DNA of 64,000 nucleotides from Cyanocohniella sp. LLY. GTDB lineage: Bacteria > Cyanobacteriota > Cyanobacteriia > Cyanobacteriales > Nostocaceae. The notes beneath the pieces were generated by a model. The model was not told the DNA's origin. It saw nothing but the letters and a program-made list of their open reading frames with translations, and searched no databases. The position numbers and the translations under genes were made by a program. Positions 44,114 to 52,924 of this stretch are shown here, piece after piece; within the stretch, counting starts at the first letter, position 1; the number at the start of each line of letters is the position of its first letter. Location of the stretch: contig JAKOMP010000015.1 in the NCBI GenBank assembly GCA_022241785.1, positions 1 to 64,000 of the forward strand. The letters run 5' to 3'.

Positions 44114-45001
44114 ATGTGGACTGAAATTGATACTTATATCAGCCAAGTAACTGGCGAAAAATTTCAAACTCAGCACAAGCATAGTGTCAGTGGTGGGTGT
44201 ATTAACCAAGGTTATGCTATCTCTGATGGTGAGCAGAGTTATTTTGTCAAGCTCAATCAAGCATCCCAAGTGGCGATGTTTGAAGCTGAGGCGCTGGGCT
44301 TAGAAGAAATGCTAGCGACAAATAGCATTCGTGTTCCCAAAGCGATTTGCTGGGGTACGGTTGGTAATTCTGGCTATATCGTCTTGGAATGGCTAGAAAT
44401 GGGAGGCGGTACTTCGACTACGCTCAGTAACCGTAATAGCAAATCTTCCCAAGAAATGGGACGTCAACTAGCGGCGATGCACAAAGCTACTAGCAACAAA
44501 GGTTTTGGTTGGAAAATTAATAATACTATTGGTTCCACACCCCAAATTAATACCTGGACAGCAGACTGGGCAGAATTTTATGCACAACATCGCCTGAGTT
44601 ATCAATTTCAGTTAGCTAGGCGACGGGGGGGGAGTTTTCCCAAACAAGATAAGTTAATGGCGGCTATTCCTGAATTACTAGCCGGTTATGACGTGCAGCC
44701 ATCCTTAGTGCATGGTGATTTGTGGGGTGGGAATGCTGGGTGTACTGTTGCGGGAGAACCTGTGATATTTGATCCTGCAACTTATTTTGGTGATAGAGAA
44801 GTAGATATCGCCATGACAGAATTATTTGGTGGGTTTCCCGCTGGGTTTTACCAAGGTTATAACGAGGTGTTTGCTTTAGATGCAGGTTATGAGCAAAGAA
44901 AAACACTGTACAACTTGTATCACATCCTCAATCACTTCAATTTATTTGGTGGTGGTTATGCTTCCCAAGCTAACCGGATGATTGACCAAATTTTGCGATG
45001 A
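44114..45001 (+). CDS. Fructosamine kinase family protein
   Basis: 295 residues, aminoglycoside-phosphotransferase-like fold. Signatures: VSGGCINQGY (nucleotide loop region), SYFVKLN (Lys of the ATP site), IVLEWLEMG hinge, LVHGDLWGGNAG with catalytic D202, and FDPATYFGDREVDIAM (Mg-binding Asp). It phosphorylates ketosamines on glycated proteins, a repair step; bacterial members prefer ribulosamine/erythrulosamine. Cytosolic. ATG at 44114. Confidence 0.88.
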   Translation: MWTEIDTYISQVTGEKFQTQHKHSVSGGCINQGYAISDGEQSYFVKLNQASQVAMFEAEALGLEEMLATNSIRVPKAICWGTVGNSGYIVLEWLEMGGGTSTTLSNRNSKSSQEMGRQLAAMHKATSNKGFGWKINNTIGSTPQINTWTADWAEFYAQHRLSYQFQLARRRGGSFPKQDKLMAAIPELLAGYDVQPSLVHGDLWGGNAGCTVAGEPVIFDPATYFGDREVDIAMTELFGGFPAGFYQGYNEVFALDAGYEQRKTLYNLYHILNHFNLFGGGYASQANRMIDQILR

Positions 45002-45050
45002 ATTTCCACTGTAATTAAAAACTTATACGTATCTTTCCCTCACATCTCCA

Positions 45051-45662
45051 GTGAAACACTATCAACAACAACTCAACGCTTTCCCCAGGGACTACCTGAA
45101 CAACTTGTGGGGAGAAATCCAGGCTTGTCCTTACTTTGCTGTCAATAACCTCAACCGTGATTTTGTTGGGACTAAAGGCTTTTCTGTTGTCTTCAAGCGA
45201 TCGCACATCCCCACAGTAGAACAAAAATTCCCTTACTTCAAGCCATATCTAGATTTAGCTCTCCAACCAAGTTGTAATGCTTTTTACCTTAATCCCTTAC
45301 AACTTAAGGAAGGTTCCCGTGTCGATCCTCATATAGATCGATCCTTGCGTTCCTACTGCAAAACCATCGAACCACCTATGTTTGTCAGTGTCCTTTATGT
45401 GCGCATACCAGAGAATCTGGAGGGCGGAGAACTGGTACTCAAGTCGCACAAACGCCAACTGGGACAAATTAAACCACAGGTAAATACTTTGCTTCACTTT
45501 CAAGGTGATTTAACGCACTCAGTCAATGCAGTAAAAACACCAGGAAATCGTTTGAGCTTAGTTTGTGAACAATATAGTTTGAGTGAAGCCGAACTGGCAG
45601 AGATACCAGAGTTTACCATTGAGTCAAGAATTGCTCTCTCCACCGCAAAAAAACGCAATTGA
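45051..45662 (+). CDS. 2OG-Fe(II) oxygenase-like protein
   Basis: 203 residues. The double-stranded beta-helix metal triad is visible: H94-x-D96 in VDPHIDRS and H156 in LTHSVNAV, plus R167 in PGNRLSLVCEQY for 2-oxoglutarate. LYVRIPENLEGGELVL is the usual core strand pair. Substrate unknown. Start is GTG at 45051, 49 bp after the fructosamine kinase stop, so they may share a transcript. Confidence 0.75.
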   Translation: MKHYQQQLNAFPRDYLNNLWGEIQACPYFAVNNLNRDFVGTKGFSVVFKRSHIPTVEQKFPYFKPYLDLALQPSCNAFYLNPLQLKEGSRVDPHIDRSLRSYCKTIEPPMFVSVLYVRIPENLEGGELVLKSHKRQLGQIKPQVNTLLHFQGDLTHSVNAVKTPGNRLSLVCEQYSLSEAELAEIPEFTIESRIALSTAKKRN

Positions 45663-45784
45663 TACCGAGTTGCAGTCAAAGATAGTAACTTAGCCTGGGA
45701 GTGGGGAACTCGGGGCCCCCTCTGGGGATAAGGGGTAATAGGGAATAGGGAGTAGGAATATTATGTTTGAACGCAACTTAGTAT

Positions 45785-45820
45785 GACATCCTCCCCCAAA
45801 TTAACTTCGGGGGATTCTCG
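45785..45820. mobile_element. Solo IS200/IS605-type end hairpin
   Basis: GACATCCTCCCCC, then AAATTAACTTC, then GGGGGATTCTC forms a C5/G5 hairpin with the flanks (GACATCCTCCCC, GGGATTC) typical of IS200/IS605-family terminal hairpins in cyanobacteria. No transposase is nearby, so it looks like a leftover end. It lies 79 bp upstream of tatC. Confidence 0.5.
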
Positions 45821-45898
45821 GCTCAAACAGTAATACACTTGGGGTCTTACCAGCAAAAAGATAAAATAGTTAACAAATGTTGCCTGTTGAGCTGACTA

Positions 45899-46693
45899 AT
45901 GACACCCTCACAAGATGTAAACGCTGTAACTATTCCTGATATTGACCAGGAAGACTACGACAACTCAGAATTAGATCCTCTAAGTGAGTTGCCAGATGAA
46001 GTCGAAATGTCTCTTTTCGACCACCTAGAAGAATTGCGACAGCGGATTTTTTATGCTCTGATTGCTGTTGTCATATTTGTTGTGGGCTGTTTCATCGCTG
46101 TTAAACCAATTGTCCAGCTACTAGAAGTCCCAGCCCAGGGTGTAAAATTTCTGCAACTTGCTCCTGGAGAATATTTCTTTGTCTCCATCAAAGTAGCAGG
46201 CTATAGCGGCTTGGTACTTTCCAGTCCCTTTATTCTTTATCAAATTATCCAATTCATTCTCCCAGGACTAACTCGCCGTGAACGCCGCTTGTTAGGACCT
46301 GTGGTTTTCGGTTCTAGTATCTTGTTTGCGGCTGGTTTAGTATTTGCTTACTTGCTTCTGATTCCAGCAGCTTTAAATTTTTTCATTAGTTATGGTACAG
46401 ATGTCGTCGAACAACTGTGGTCAATTGACAAGTATTTTGAATTTGTGCTGCTGCTGTTATTTAGTACTGGCCTAGCATTTCAAATTCCCATCATCCAATT
46501 GTTGCTTGGTAATTTGGGAATTGTTTCGTCGGAAAAAATGATTGCTGGCTGGCGTTATGTGATTATCGGTGCAGTTGTGCTAGGTGCTGTCCTTACGCCT
46601 TCTACTGACCCCCTGACCCAAAGTCTCTTAGCTGGTGCAGTATTAGGACTTTACTTTGGTGGTATCGGTCTAGTTAAACTTACAGGTAAATGA
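45899..46693 (+). CDS. tatC: Twin-arginine translocase subunit TatC
   Basis: 264 residues: an acidic N-terminal extension (about 1-36), then [20 protein letters not shown], the conserved TatC start, and six TM helices with [32 protein letters not shown] and the C-terminal [20 protein letters not shown]. It recognises twin-arginine signals of folded exported proteins. tatA is not beside it, as usual in cyanobacteria. ATG at 45899. Confidence 0.93.
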   Translation: MTPSQDVNAVTIPDIDQEDYDNSELDPLSELPDEVEMSLFDHLEELRQRIFYALIAVVIFVVGCFIAVKPIVQLLEVPAQGVKFLQLAPGEYFFVSIKVAGYSGLVLSSPFILYQIIQFILPGLTRRERRLLGPVVFGSSILFAAGLVFAYLLLIPAALNFFISYGTDVVEQLWSIDKYFEFVLLLLFSTGLAFQIPIIQLLLGNLGIVSSEKMIAGWRYVIIGAVVLGAVLTPSTDPLTQSLLAGAVLGLYFGGIGLVKLTGK

Positions 46694-46705
46694 CACAGTT
46701 AAGAT

Positions 46706-46746
46706 TCTCCCGACTGTAATGGTTTTGAACAAGGTCGGGAGATTTT
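46706..46746 (+). terminator. Intrinsic terminator of tatC
   Basis: TCTCCCGAC (46706-46714) pairs with GTCGGGAGA (46734-46742), a perfect 9-bp stem, followed by TTTT. It lies between convergent tatC and the pseudouridine synthase gene, and could serve both. Confidence 0.75.
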
Positions 46747-46773
46747 GGATTTTCGTTGTCTCACAAAAATTTC

Positions 46774-47709
46774 TTAAGAAGACATAGCAACTCGTCGCCG
46801 CAGAACTTCTAATAAAGTCGTCAATGTTTGAGGAGGGGGTGCTGTCACCTCAATCCAATCTTCAGAGATGGGATGCTGTAACTTCAAGCGCCAAGCGTGT
46901 AGTGCTTGACCTGTCAAGTTTACTCCCACAGAATGACCAGAACTATAGATAGGGTCGCCCACAATAGGATGACCGATTTTGGCACTGTGGACGCGAATTT
47001 GATGCGTCCGTCCGGTTTCTAATTGAAAGAGGATTAATGTGTAATTTCCTAAACGTTCTAAAACTTGCCAATGGGTGATAGCAGAACGTCCACCTTTTTC
47101 TATGGGGACAACTGCCATTTTTTTTCGGTCTTGGGGATGGCGGCCAATAGGTAAATCTACGCTACCGCTGGCAGTTTTTGGCGCACCGTAAACCACACCT
47201 AAGTATTCTCGCCGGGCGGTTTTTGCCTGGAGTTGCGCTTGCAGACTTTGATAAGCAATATCGGTTTTAGCAATAGCGATCGCACCTGTTGTATCCTTAT
47301 CTAATCGATGTACAATTCCTGGTCGTTGGACTCCGCCAATTCCCGGAAGATGAGGACAGTGTGCCAATAAAGCATTTACCAAAGTGCCATCGGGATGACC
47401 AGGTGCAGGATGAACAACTAAACCAGCAGGTTTGTTAAGAATGAGTAACTGTTCGTCTTCGTAGAGGATATCTAGGGGAATATCCTCGGCTTGCAGTTCC
47501 AAAGGTTGGACTTCGGGAATTTCTAGGATGATGCGATCGCCTGCTTTGACATTGATTTTTTTGGTTGTGCAGACTTTACCATTAAGTTGGACGTTACCCT
47601 GTTCAATTAACTGTTGAATGCGAGAACGCGATAAATCGGGTAATTCTTGGGCAAGATAGCGGTCAAGGCGTGCGCCTGTATCTTCTAGTTGTAAAATAAA
47701 TTCGGTCAC
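46774..47709 (-). CDS. RluA-family pseudouridine synthase (RluD-like)
   Basis: 311 residues: S4 RNA-binding domain (about 13-60, RLDRYLAQELPDLSRSRIQQ), then the synthase domain with VHRLDKDTTG (catalytic D137) and LETGRTHQIRVH. It isomerises uridine in rRNA; RluD (23S helix 69) is the best guess by length and S4 domain. Its GTG start overlaps the stop of the upstream Uma2 gene by 4 nt (GTGA), so expression is probably coupled. Confidence 0.88.
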   Translation of the reverse strand: MTEFILQLEDTGARLDRYLAQELPDLSRSRIQQLIEQGNVQLNGKVCTTKKINVKAGDRIILEIPEVQPLELQAEDIPLDILYEDEQLLILNKPAGLVVHPAPGHPDGTLVNALLAHCPHLPGIGGVQRPGIVHRLDKDTTGAIAIAKTDIAYQSLQAQLQAKTARREYLGVVYGAPKTASGSVDLPIGRHPQDRKKMAVVPIEKGGRSAITHWQVLERLGNYTLILFQLETGRTHQIRVHSAKIGHPIVGDPIYSSGHSVGVNLTGQALHAWRLKLQHPISEDWIEVTAPPPQTLTTLLEVLRRRVAMSS

Positions 47710-48380
47710 AATTGCTCTGGATTAATTCCTCGTTCTTGTAGTAAAGCACGAAGAGCTTGTAATTCTGCTTCTGCTTGTTCCGCCCGTTGGCGTTCTTGTT
47801 CTCGTTGCTGGTCTAGTTCTTCATAACTGAGAAACCTCTGTCCATTAGGACGATAAATCAGAAGTTCGCCATCTGATAATTCAAAGCGGATACCTAAACG
47901 GGGACTTACCCAACCAGACATTTCGGGAATTTCGGCTAATTCATTCCCGGAACGTAACCAACCGCTTAACTCGGATGTATCGGGGTCATATAAATAATAT
48001 TCTTCTACCCCATAGCGCTCATAAAATTTGTATTTGGCAATCATTTCCTTGGCACTATTACCAGGAGAGAGAATTTCAAACACCACTTGCGGGGGGATAT
48101 TATCTTCTCGCCATTGGAGATAAGAACCTCGATCTTGTTTTGGTCTGCCAAAAACTACCATAGCATCAGGCGCTCTGCGGGTCGTGTTGCTTCCCTCCAC
48201 GGGATACCATAGCAAGTCGCCAGCAACGAATACATGAGGATCATTAGCAAACAACAAATCCAAGTTTTTTTTAATCAACACAATCAATTCAAACTGCTTA
48301 GTATTGTCCGCCATTGGCTGTCCATCGCTGTCAGGGTAGATGATGCCTTGTTGGTTAGAAGATGCTAGCTGGGTAACCAT
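47706..48380 (-). CDS. Uma2 family protein with C-terminal coiled coil
   Basis: 224 residues. Uma2 core: FVAGDLLWYPVEGSNTTRRA, PDAMVVFGRPK, VVFEILSPGNSAKEMIAKYK and YGVEEYYLYDPD, giving the Asp-x-Glu-x-Lys pattern of the PD-(D/E)XK fold. The last 40 residues are a Glu/Gln/Arg coiled coil (DQQREQERQRAEQAEAELQA), common in cyanobacterial members. Function unknown. It precedes rluD-like with a 4-nt overlap, like the Uma2 gene at 2805-3404 with its regulator. Confidence 0.85.
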   Translation of the reverse strand: MVTQLASSNQQGIIYPDSDGQPMADNTKQFELIVLIKKNLDLLFANDPHVFVAGDLLWYPVEGSNTTRRAPDAMVVFGRPKQDRGSYLQWREDNIPPQVVFEILSPGNSAKEMIAKYKFYERYGVEEYYLYDPDTSELSGWLRSGNELAEIPEMSGWVSPRLGIRFELSDGELLIYRPNGQRFLSYEELDQQREQERQRAEQAEAELQALRALLQERGINPEQL

Positions 48381-49492
48381 TGCAGTGATTCTCTTTTAAC
48401 GGGTGGCACTATTAATTTTAACATTGTCACATAAATAACTAAATGCTTCACTAGGATTATAAATACATCTTCTTCTATGCATAATTGATATTAAAAAATT
48501 TGAGGACAGAGCATAATTTTTAGCTTTTCCTAATTACGTACAAGTACGGTAAACCTTGTAAAACTTGCTTTTCCGGAAAAATATCTAAAATTATTGCCAT
48601 ATTGTCATTTATATTTTCTTTACTTATTTATCATTATATTTATACTGTTTGTTTTACTTTTATGGGAAAAATATAGTAACCTAAAAATTAGTAAGTGATT
48701 TACTTACTATTGATCATTTAGCTACAAAAGCTATTTTTGTTGTATGTACTCTATTTTTGGAATTTGGCTATAAATTTTTGGTTGTAACATTTCACAATGG
48801 CAAAGGGATTGATCACCGCTTAATCCGAATCATGCTTTCCAGTGCTTGAAGTGATTGCCTTCTGCTGATTCGAGTGATGTCACATTTCACTACAAACCAT
48901 CGTGTAGTGTAAATTATCAGGTAGCTTGCTTTTGGCGTAAATCCACCAATTATGTGGTGCAAGCGTTGATTTTACCAAAGCCTGACTCGGGAGAAACTCT
49001 ACAATCTCACACTGCGGTAAAAAGTGGATCTGAAACTAGGTTTAGTGTAAAAAATTACACTTTTACTAAGCAATAGTGACCCTTTAACCTCTATTTATCG
49101 GCAATATCTACCTCAAATATACGTAGTCTATTCTTTTATTTGCTACTGATGGGCTAGAGCCAATAGTCTATGTCTAGCACTTGGGTTACTGTTGAATTAA
49201 CTAGATTAGTAGATCAAATTTATTTTGAAATACTGTTTTTTGGCAACAAGTCGGGTCATCTGGCAATTTAGCAACAGCATTTCTGGGTCTACCACGGTGA
49301 ATTGTAGATTGATGAACTACAGCTTACCAGATATTGGGAAATTAGGAGTTAGGGGTGAAGAATCTCTGTACTAACTCAAATTTGACCGCTATATTTATCT
49401 GAACACTGTCTTTGAAAATTTCACTGTGAATTTCGCGAAGGTTATTCACTATTTTCGCCTGCGGATGTTAATTATAACTCAAATCTGTGCCG
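48381..49492. other. 1.1-kb gap upstream of patA
   Basis: The longest gap in the window. No convincing gene: the one open frame (48855-49076) starts with TTG and has no family signal. It holds a 21-bp perfect inverted repeat (48689-48709) and AT-rich promoter-like DNA. Probably a long regulatory leader of patA, or a non-coding RNA; neither can be shown here. Confidence 0.5.
48689..48709. promoter_or_regulatory. 21-bp perfect inverted repeat
   Basis: TAGTAAGT (48689-48696), GATTT spacer, ACTTACTA (48702-48709). It is 331 bp upstream of the Uma2 start and 784 bp upstream of patA. Could be a dimeric regulator site; ligand unknown. Confidence 0.35.
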
Positions 49493-50560
49493 ATGAAGAC
49501 ACTTCCCATTAGTAGATATAGATTTTTCCAAAAACTCCAGCCCATATCTCTGTTGAAAAAAATCACCAGCAAGACTGTGACGGGCTGTTTGCAAGTATTT
49601 AGCACATCAGGTTCTTGGTCAATATATATCGAAGAGGGTAAGTTAATTTATGCCTGTTACTCCGAGAAAATGTTTGAGCCGCTTTACAGAAACTTGCAAA
49701 GCTTAAGTCAACAAATAGCAACTCTTCCTCAAGGGATTGATGAACAGTTGCAGGCGATATTTGAAACTGGGATTGAAAATCAGACAATACCCAACCCAGA
49801 TTATTTGGCAATTTGCTGGTTAGTCAGTCAAAAATATATTAGTCCGGCTCAAGCAGCAATACTTATAGAGAAGTTGGCGCTAGAAGTATTAGAGTCATTT
49901 CTCCGCTTGGAAGAGGGAAGTTTTGAATTTATTCCAGATAGCTTTTTGGATGATATGCCAAAATACTGCCATCTAAATCTCCGCTTACTAGTTGAACAGT
50001 GTCAAAACTATGGTCGTGATAGACGTTATCCTGAGACATCACCGCATGTAAATCAGCCACAATATCAGACATCAACGGCTAAGAAATCGCCTAGAGTGAG
50101 TGAAGAGAAGAAAGCAACCCACTCTCATGGCACATCAAGTAATAATATTAATACTAATAATAACGGTCAGCAGATTCAACCACCTGTTGAAAAAAAACTT
50201 TATACAATCTTCTGTATTGATAACAGTCCTACAATAATCAATACCATTAAAAATTTTCTAGATGATCAGATATTTTCTGTGATTGGAGTTACTAATTCAT
50301 TAAATGCTTTAATGCAAATTCTTGGCACAAAACCAGACATAATTTTATTAGATGTTGATATGCCTAATTTAGATGGTTATGAACTATGTTCGTTGCTACG
50401 TAAGCACTCATCTTTCAAAAATACCCCCGTGATTATGGTAACTGCTAAAACAGGGGTGTTAGATAGAGTAAGAGCAAAGTTAGTTAGAGCTTCAGGGTTT
50501 TTAGCCAAGCCTTTTTCCCAAGGAGACTTATTAAAAATAATTTTTCAAAACATTGAATAA
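49493..50560 (+). CDS. patA: Heterocyst pattern-formation protein PatA
   Basis: 355 residues from ATG 49493 (a GTG two codons earlier is less likely). Matches Anabaena PatA in layout and sequence as I recall it: MKTLPISRYRFFQK, SLLKKITSKTVTGCLQVFST and YIEEGKLIYACYSEKMFEPL in the PATAN/DUF4388 domain, an Asn/Ser-rich linker (about 180-232), and a receiver domain with D287 (ILLDVDMPNLDG) and K339. The acidic pocket has only D243 (CIDNSP), as in PatA. PatA positively regulates differentiation of intercalary heterocysts. The linker is about 25 residues shorter than in Anabaena. Strong marker for a heterocystous strain. Confidence 0.9.
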   Translation: MKTLPISRYRFFQKLQPISLLKKITSKTVTGCLQVFSTSGSWSIYIEEGKLIYACYSEKMFEPLYRNLQSLSQQIATLPQGIDEQLQAIFETGIENQTIPNPDYLAICWLVSQKYISPAQAAILIEKLALEVLESFLRLEEGSFEFIPDSFLDDMPKYCHLNLRLLVEQCQNYGRDRRYPETSPHVNQPQYQTSTAKKSPRVSEEKKATHSHGTSSNNINTNNNGQQIQPPVEKKLYTIFCIDNSPTIINTIKNFLDDQIFSVIGVTNSLNALMQILGTKPDIILLDVDMPNLDGYELCSLLRKHSSFKNTPVIMVTAKTGVLDRVRAKLVRASGFLAKPFSQGDLLKIIFQNIE

Positions 50561-50634
50561 TTGGTTATGGAAAGTGGTATCGGAGTTTGATAATAAAGTA
50601 GTTTGCTAGACTTTAGTTCAATTATTATTTTAAA

Positions 50635-50673
50635 TATAGGAATCCGGTTTGATATCTGAAATTATTTACGTAG
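50635..50673. repeat. Dispersed 38-40-bp repeat, copy 3 (inverted)
   Basis: TATAGGAATCCGGTTTGATA followed by TCTGAAATTATTTACGTAG is the reverse complement of copies 35042-35079 and 39630-39669 with few changes. Confidence 0.75.
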
Positions 50674-50974
50674 TCAGGTAAAAGGCAAAAGGCAATACGC
50701 AAAAGGGTTCCAGGGAATTTAGGTGTACGGAGTTTTGTTCAAAAATCAAATATGAGTCCTATAACATCAGTTCGGGTTAAGAAATAAATATCATAATTCC
50801 AGTAAAAAAATGGTCATTGCGACCAAAGGGAAGCAATCCCAAAACCCCTGTGTTCGAGTCGTTCCACTTTGTTTCACTCGCGGCGGTATATCGTAAGTAT
50901 TCAGCCAGAAGCACGACAGCATCGGGTTTGAGATTATCCCGGACTCAGGTTAAATGATATCTTTTAAGACATGA

Positions 50975-51018
50975 AAATAAAAAAATTAGAACCCCATCTG
51001 TTTAAATAAACTGGGGTT
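50975..51018 (-). terminator. Intrinsic terminator of the cbiG-cobJ gene
   Basis: On the minus strand AACCCCA (51018-51012) pairs with TGGGGTT (50996-50990), with a 15-nt loop, followed by CTAATTTTTTTATTTT. It is 8 bp past the stop of the cobalamin gene. Confidence 0.65.
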
Positions 51019-51026
51019 ATCAGTGT

Positions 51027-52769
51027 TTAAAAAGTCTTTTCTGTGGTATATCGCCTGGGTGTATAAACTGAAATGCTACCGTCACTACGCTGAATTGTGC
51101 GGGTTTGGCTGGAACCAACTAAAATCACTGTCCGCATATCCGCTACATCTGGCGTTAATTCTTGAAGTTTGATCACTTGCACCATTTGTCCTGGTCTACC
51201 GAGATTGCGTGCTAGCACTACCGGAGTATCTGGTGTTCTATACTGCAATAAAATATTTCTGGCTTCTGTCAGTTGCCAAGTGCGCTCTTGAGAAACAGGA
51301 TTGTAGAAAGCGATCGCAAAATCAGCTTGAGCCGCCGCCGCAATTCGTTGTTCGATAATTAACCAAGGTTTCAAAATATCAGACAGAGAAATCGCGCAGA
51401 AGTCGTGTCCCAGTGGTGCGCCAATGGCCGCCGCCGCCGCTTGCATGGCCGAGATACCCGGTGCAACGTGAATATCAATACTTTCCCATTCGGGTTTAGG
51501 GTGGCGATCGCATACCTCAAATACAGCCGCAGCCATTGCATATATCCCAGGATCACCAGACGACACTACAGCTACATATCGCCCTGATGCTGCCAAATCT
51601 AGCGCCATCGTGGCCCTGGCGATTTCTTCACGGTTATCTGACTCATGCCGTTGTTTACCATCAGCTAGAGAACCAATTAAATTGATGTATGTTTTGTAAC
51701 CCACTAAATCAGTTGCCGATTTGAGTATTTCTTTCACCTCTGGAGACATCCATTTAGAATCACCCGGCCCAGTGCCAATAATTGCTAACCGCCCTCTGGG
51801 TTGACCGATGGTGCTGGGGTCGATGGGTGTGGAAGCAATGGCGATCGCTAGGTGGGGAGACGAGGAGATGGGCAAGTGGGAAGATGAGGAGGTAGCTTTT
51901 ATCGCTATAGCTTGGGCGGGGCTGTAACCTTGTAAAATAAGGTTTTCTAGCTGATTTGGGGTAAAAAAGCGAATAGGAACGTTGAAGGCGTTAGCAATGG
52001 CTTGGATGCTGGGATCTGCGGCTATGGTGATAGGGGCAAATATTCCGGCTACTGATGCTGCGGCGAGATTGGCATCGGCTAATAGCTGTTGTATTGAGTC
52101 TACACTAATAGAGGTTTCAGAAAGAGCGATCGCAATCGCAATAGTGGCTGGATGATAAACCAGGCGATTGGGTGCCGGAGTTACTAAGTGTTCTGTAACC
52201 TGGATGGTTAAATTACCGTTGGGGTCTATGGGTAGTTGACTATTACTCAACCAAGGTGCTGTACCTTCTAGTTTTACCTGTGCGCCAGCTAATAAATCTG
52301 AAATAAACTTCTTGGCATCGTCTGGGTTAGCTAAATGATATCCAGGGGGAGGAGATAATAACGCTGTGCGGAAACGAATATCACCTGTGGTAGTAATTGC
52401 AGGTTGAACATCCAACACCTCAGCAATGCGTCGCGCCAAATCATTCACGCCATTGAGTCCACCCAAAAGCGGAACCACAGTACTACCATCTTCGGCTACA
52501 GCTAATAATGGGGGTTCCTGTTTTTTATCTGAAAGCATTGGTGCTAGAGTTCTGATGAGAATACCGGCAGCACAAATACCAATTAACGGTGTTCCCTCTG
52601 CGAACAACTCCCGCAATGTTTCGCCAAAATTCGTGAAGCTGACATCAACATTAGACGTGCGACCCGCCAAACCGTATAATGTTGCCCCTGGCAAGGCATT
52701 GATAATTTTTCGGGCTACTGGCACACTATTTTCACCCAGTACTATAACGGCAGGTGCAATCTTGGTCAT
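51027..52769 (-). CDS. cobJ: CbiG-CobJ fusion (cobalamin precursor lactone hydrolase / precorrin-3B C17-methyltransferase)
   Basis: 580 residues. N-terminal CbiG part (about 1-310): ALPGATLYGLAGR, FAEGTPLIGICAAGILIRTL, VVPLLGGLNGVNDLARRIAE. C-terminal CobJ/CbiH methyltransferase (about 325-575): RLAIIGTGPGDSKWMSPEVK (SAM-binding start), LVGYKTYINLI, VVSSGDPGIYAMAAAVFEVC and the ARNLGRPGQMVQVIKLQ block. It performs ring contraction and C17 methylation in corrin synthesis. Such fusions are common in cyanobacteria. Divergent from dacB with 155 bp between. ATG at 52769. Confidence 0.92.
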   Translation of the reverse strand: MTKIAPAVIVLGENSVPVARKIINALPGATLYGLAGRTSNVDVSFTNFGETLRELFAEGTPLIGICAAGILIRTLAPMLSDKKQEPPLLAVAEDGSTVVPLLGGLNGVNDLARRIAEVLDVQPAITTTGDIRFRTALLSPPPGYHLANPDDAKKFISDLLAGAQVKLEGTAPWLSNSQLPIDPNGNLTIQVTEHLVTPAPNRLVYHPATIAIAIALSETSISVDSIQQLLADANLAAASVAGIFAPITIAADPSIQAIANAFNVPIRFFTPNQLENLILQGYSPAQAIAIKATSSSSHLPISSSPHLAIAIASTPIDPSTIGQPRGRLAIIGTGPGDSKWMSPEVKEILKSATDLVGYKTYINLIGSLADGKQRHESDNREEIARATMALDLAASGRYVAVVSSGDPGIYAMAAAVFEVCDRHPKPEWESIDIHVAPGISAMQAAAAAIGAPLGHDFCAISLSDILKPWLIIEQRIAAAAQADFAIAFYNPVSQERTWQLTEARNILLQYRTPDTPVVLARNLGRPGQMVQVIKLQELTPDVADMRTVILVGSSQTRTIQRSDGSISVYTPRRYTTEKTF

Positions 52770-52924
52770 CCTGGAAATAAATATTTTGCAAAAGTTGATA
52801 TCCTTTCAAATGAAACCACAGATGGATACAGATAAACACAGATTATCTGGTGCTAACAGTCTAAATATTTGTGGGATAACCATAGTAAATAGTTTTTGAA
52901 TCAATAAAAAACGTAACTTGAGTG

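Larger units (their letters stand above)
50561..51026. other. Repeat-bearing gap after patA
   Basis: Contains the dispersed repeat copy 3 (50635-50673), GGCAAAA heptamers (about 50681-50707), a degenerate relative of the 28691-28781 element (50813-50840) and the cobJ terminator. No gene seen. Confidence 0.5.

Noticed and set aside
48855-49076. 73-codon open frame upstream of patA
   Set aside because: TTG start, no domain pattern, no homolog recognised; more likely chance in a long non-coding leader.
51027-52921. Cobalamin riboswitch near cbiG-cobJ
   Set aside because: The 155-bp upstream gap is too short and shows no B12-box; it contains only an ACAGAT-type repeat.
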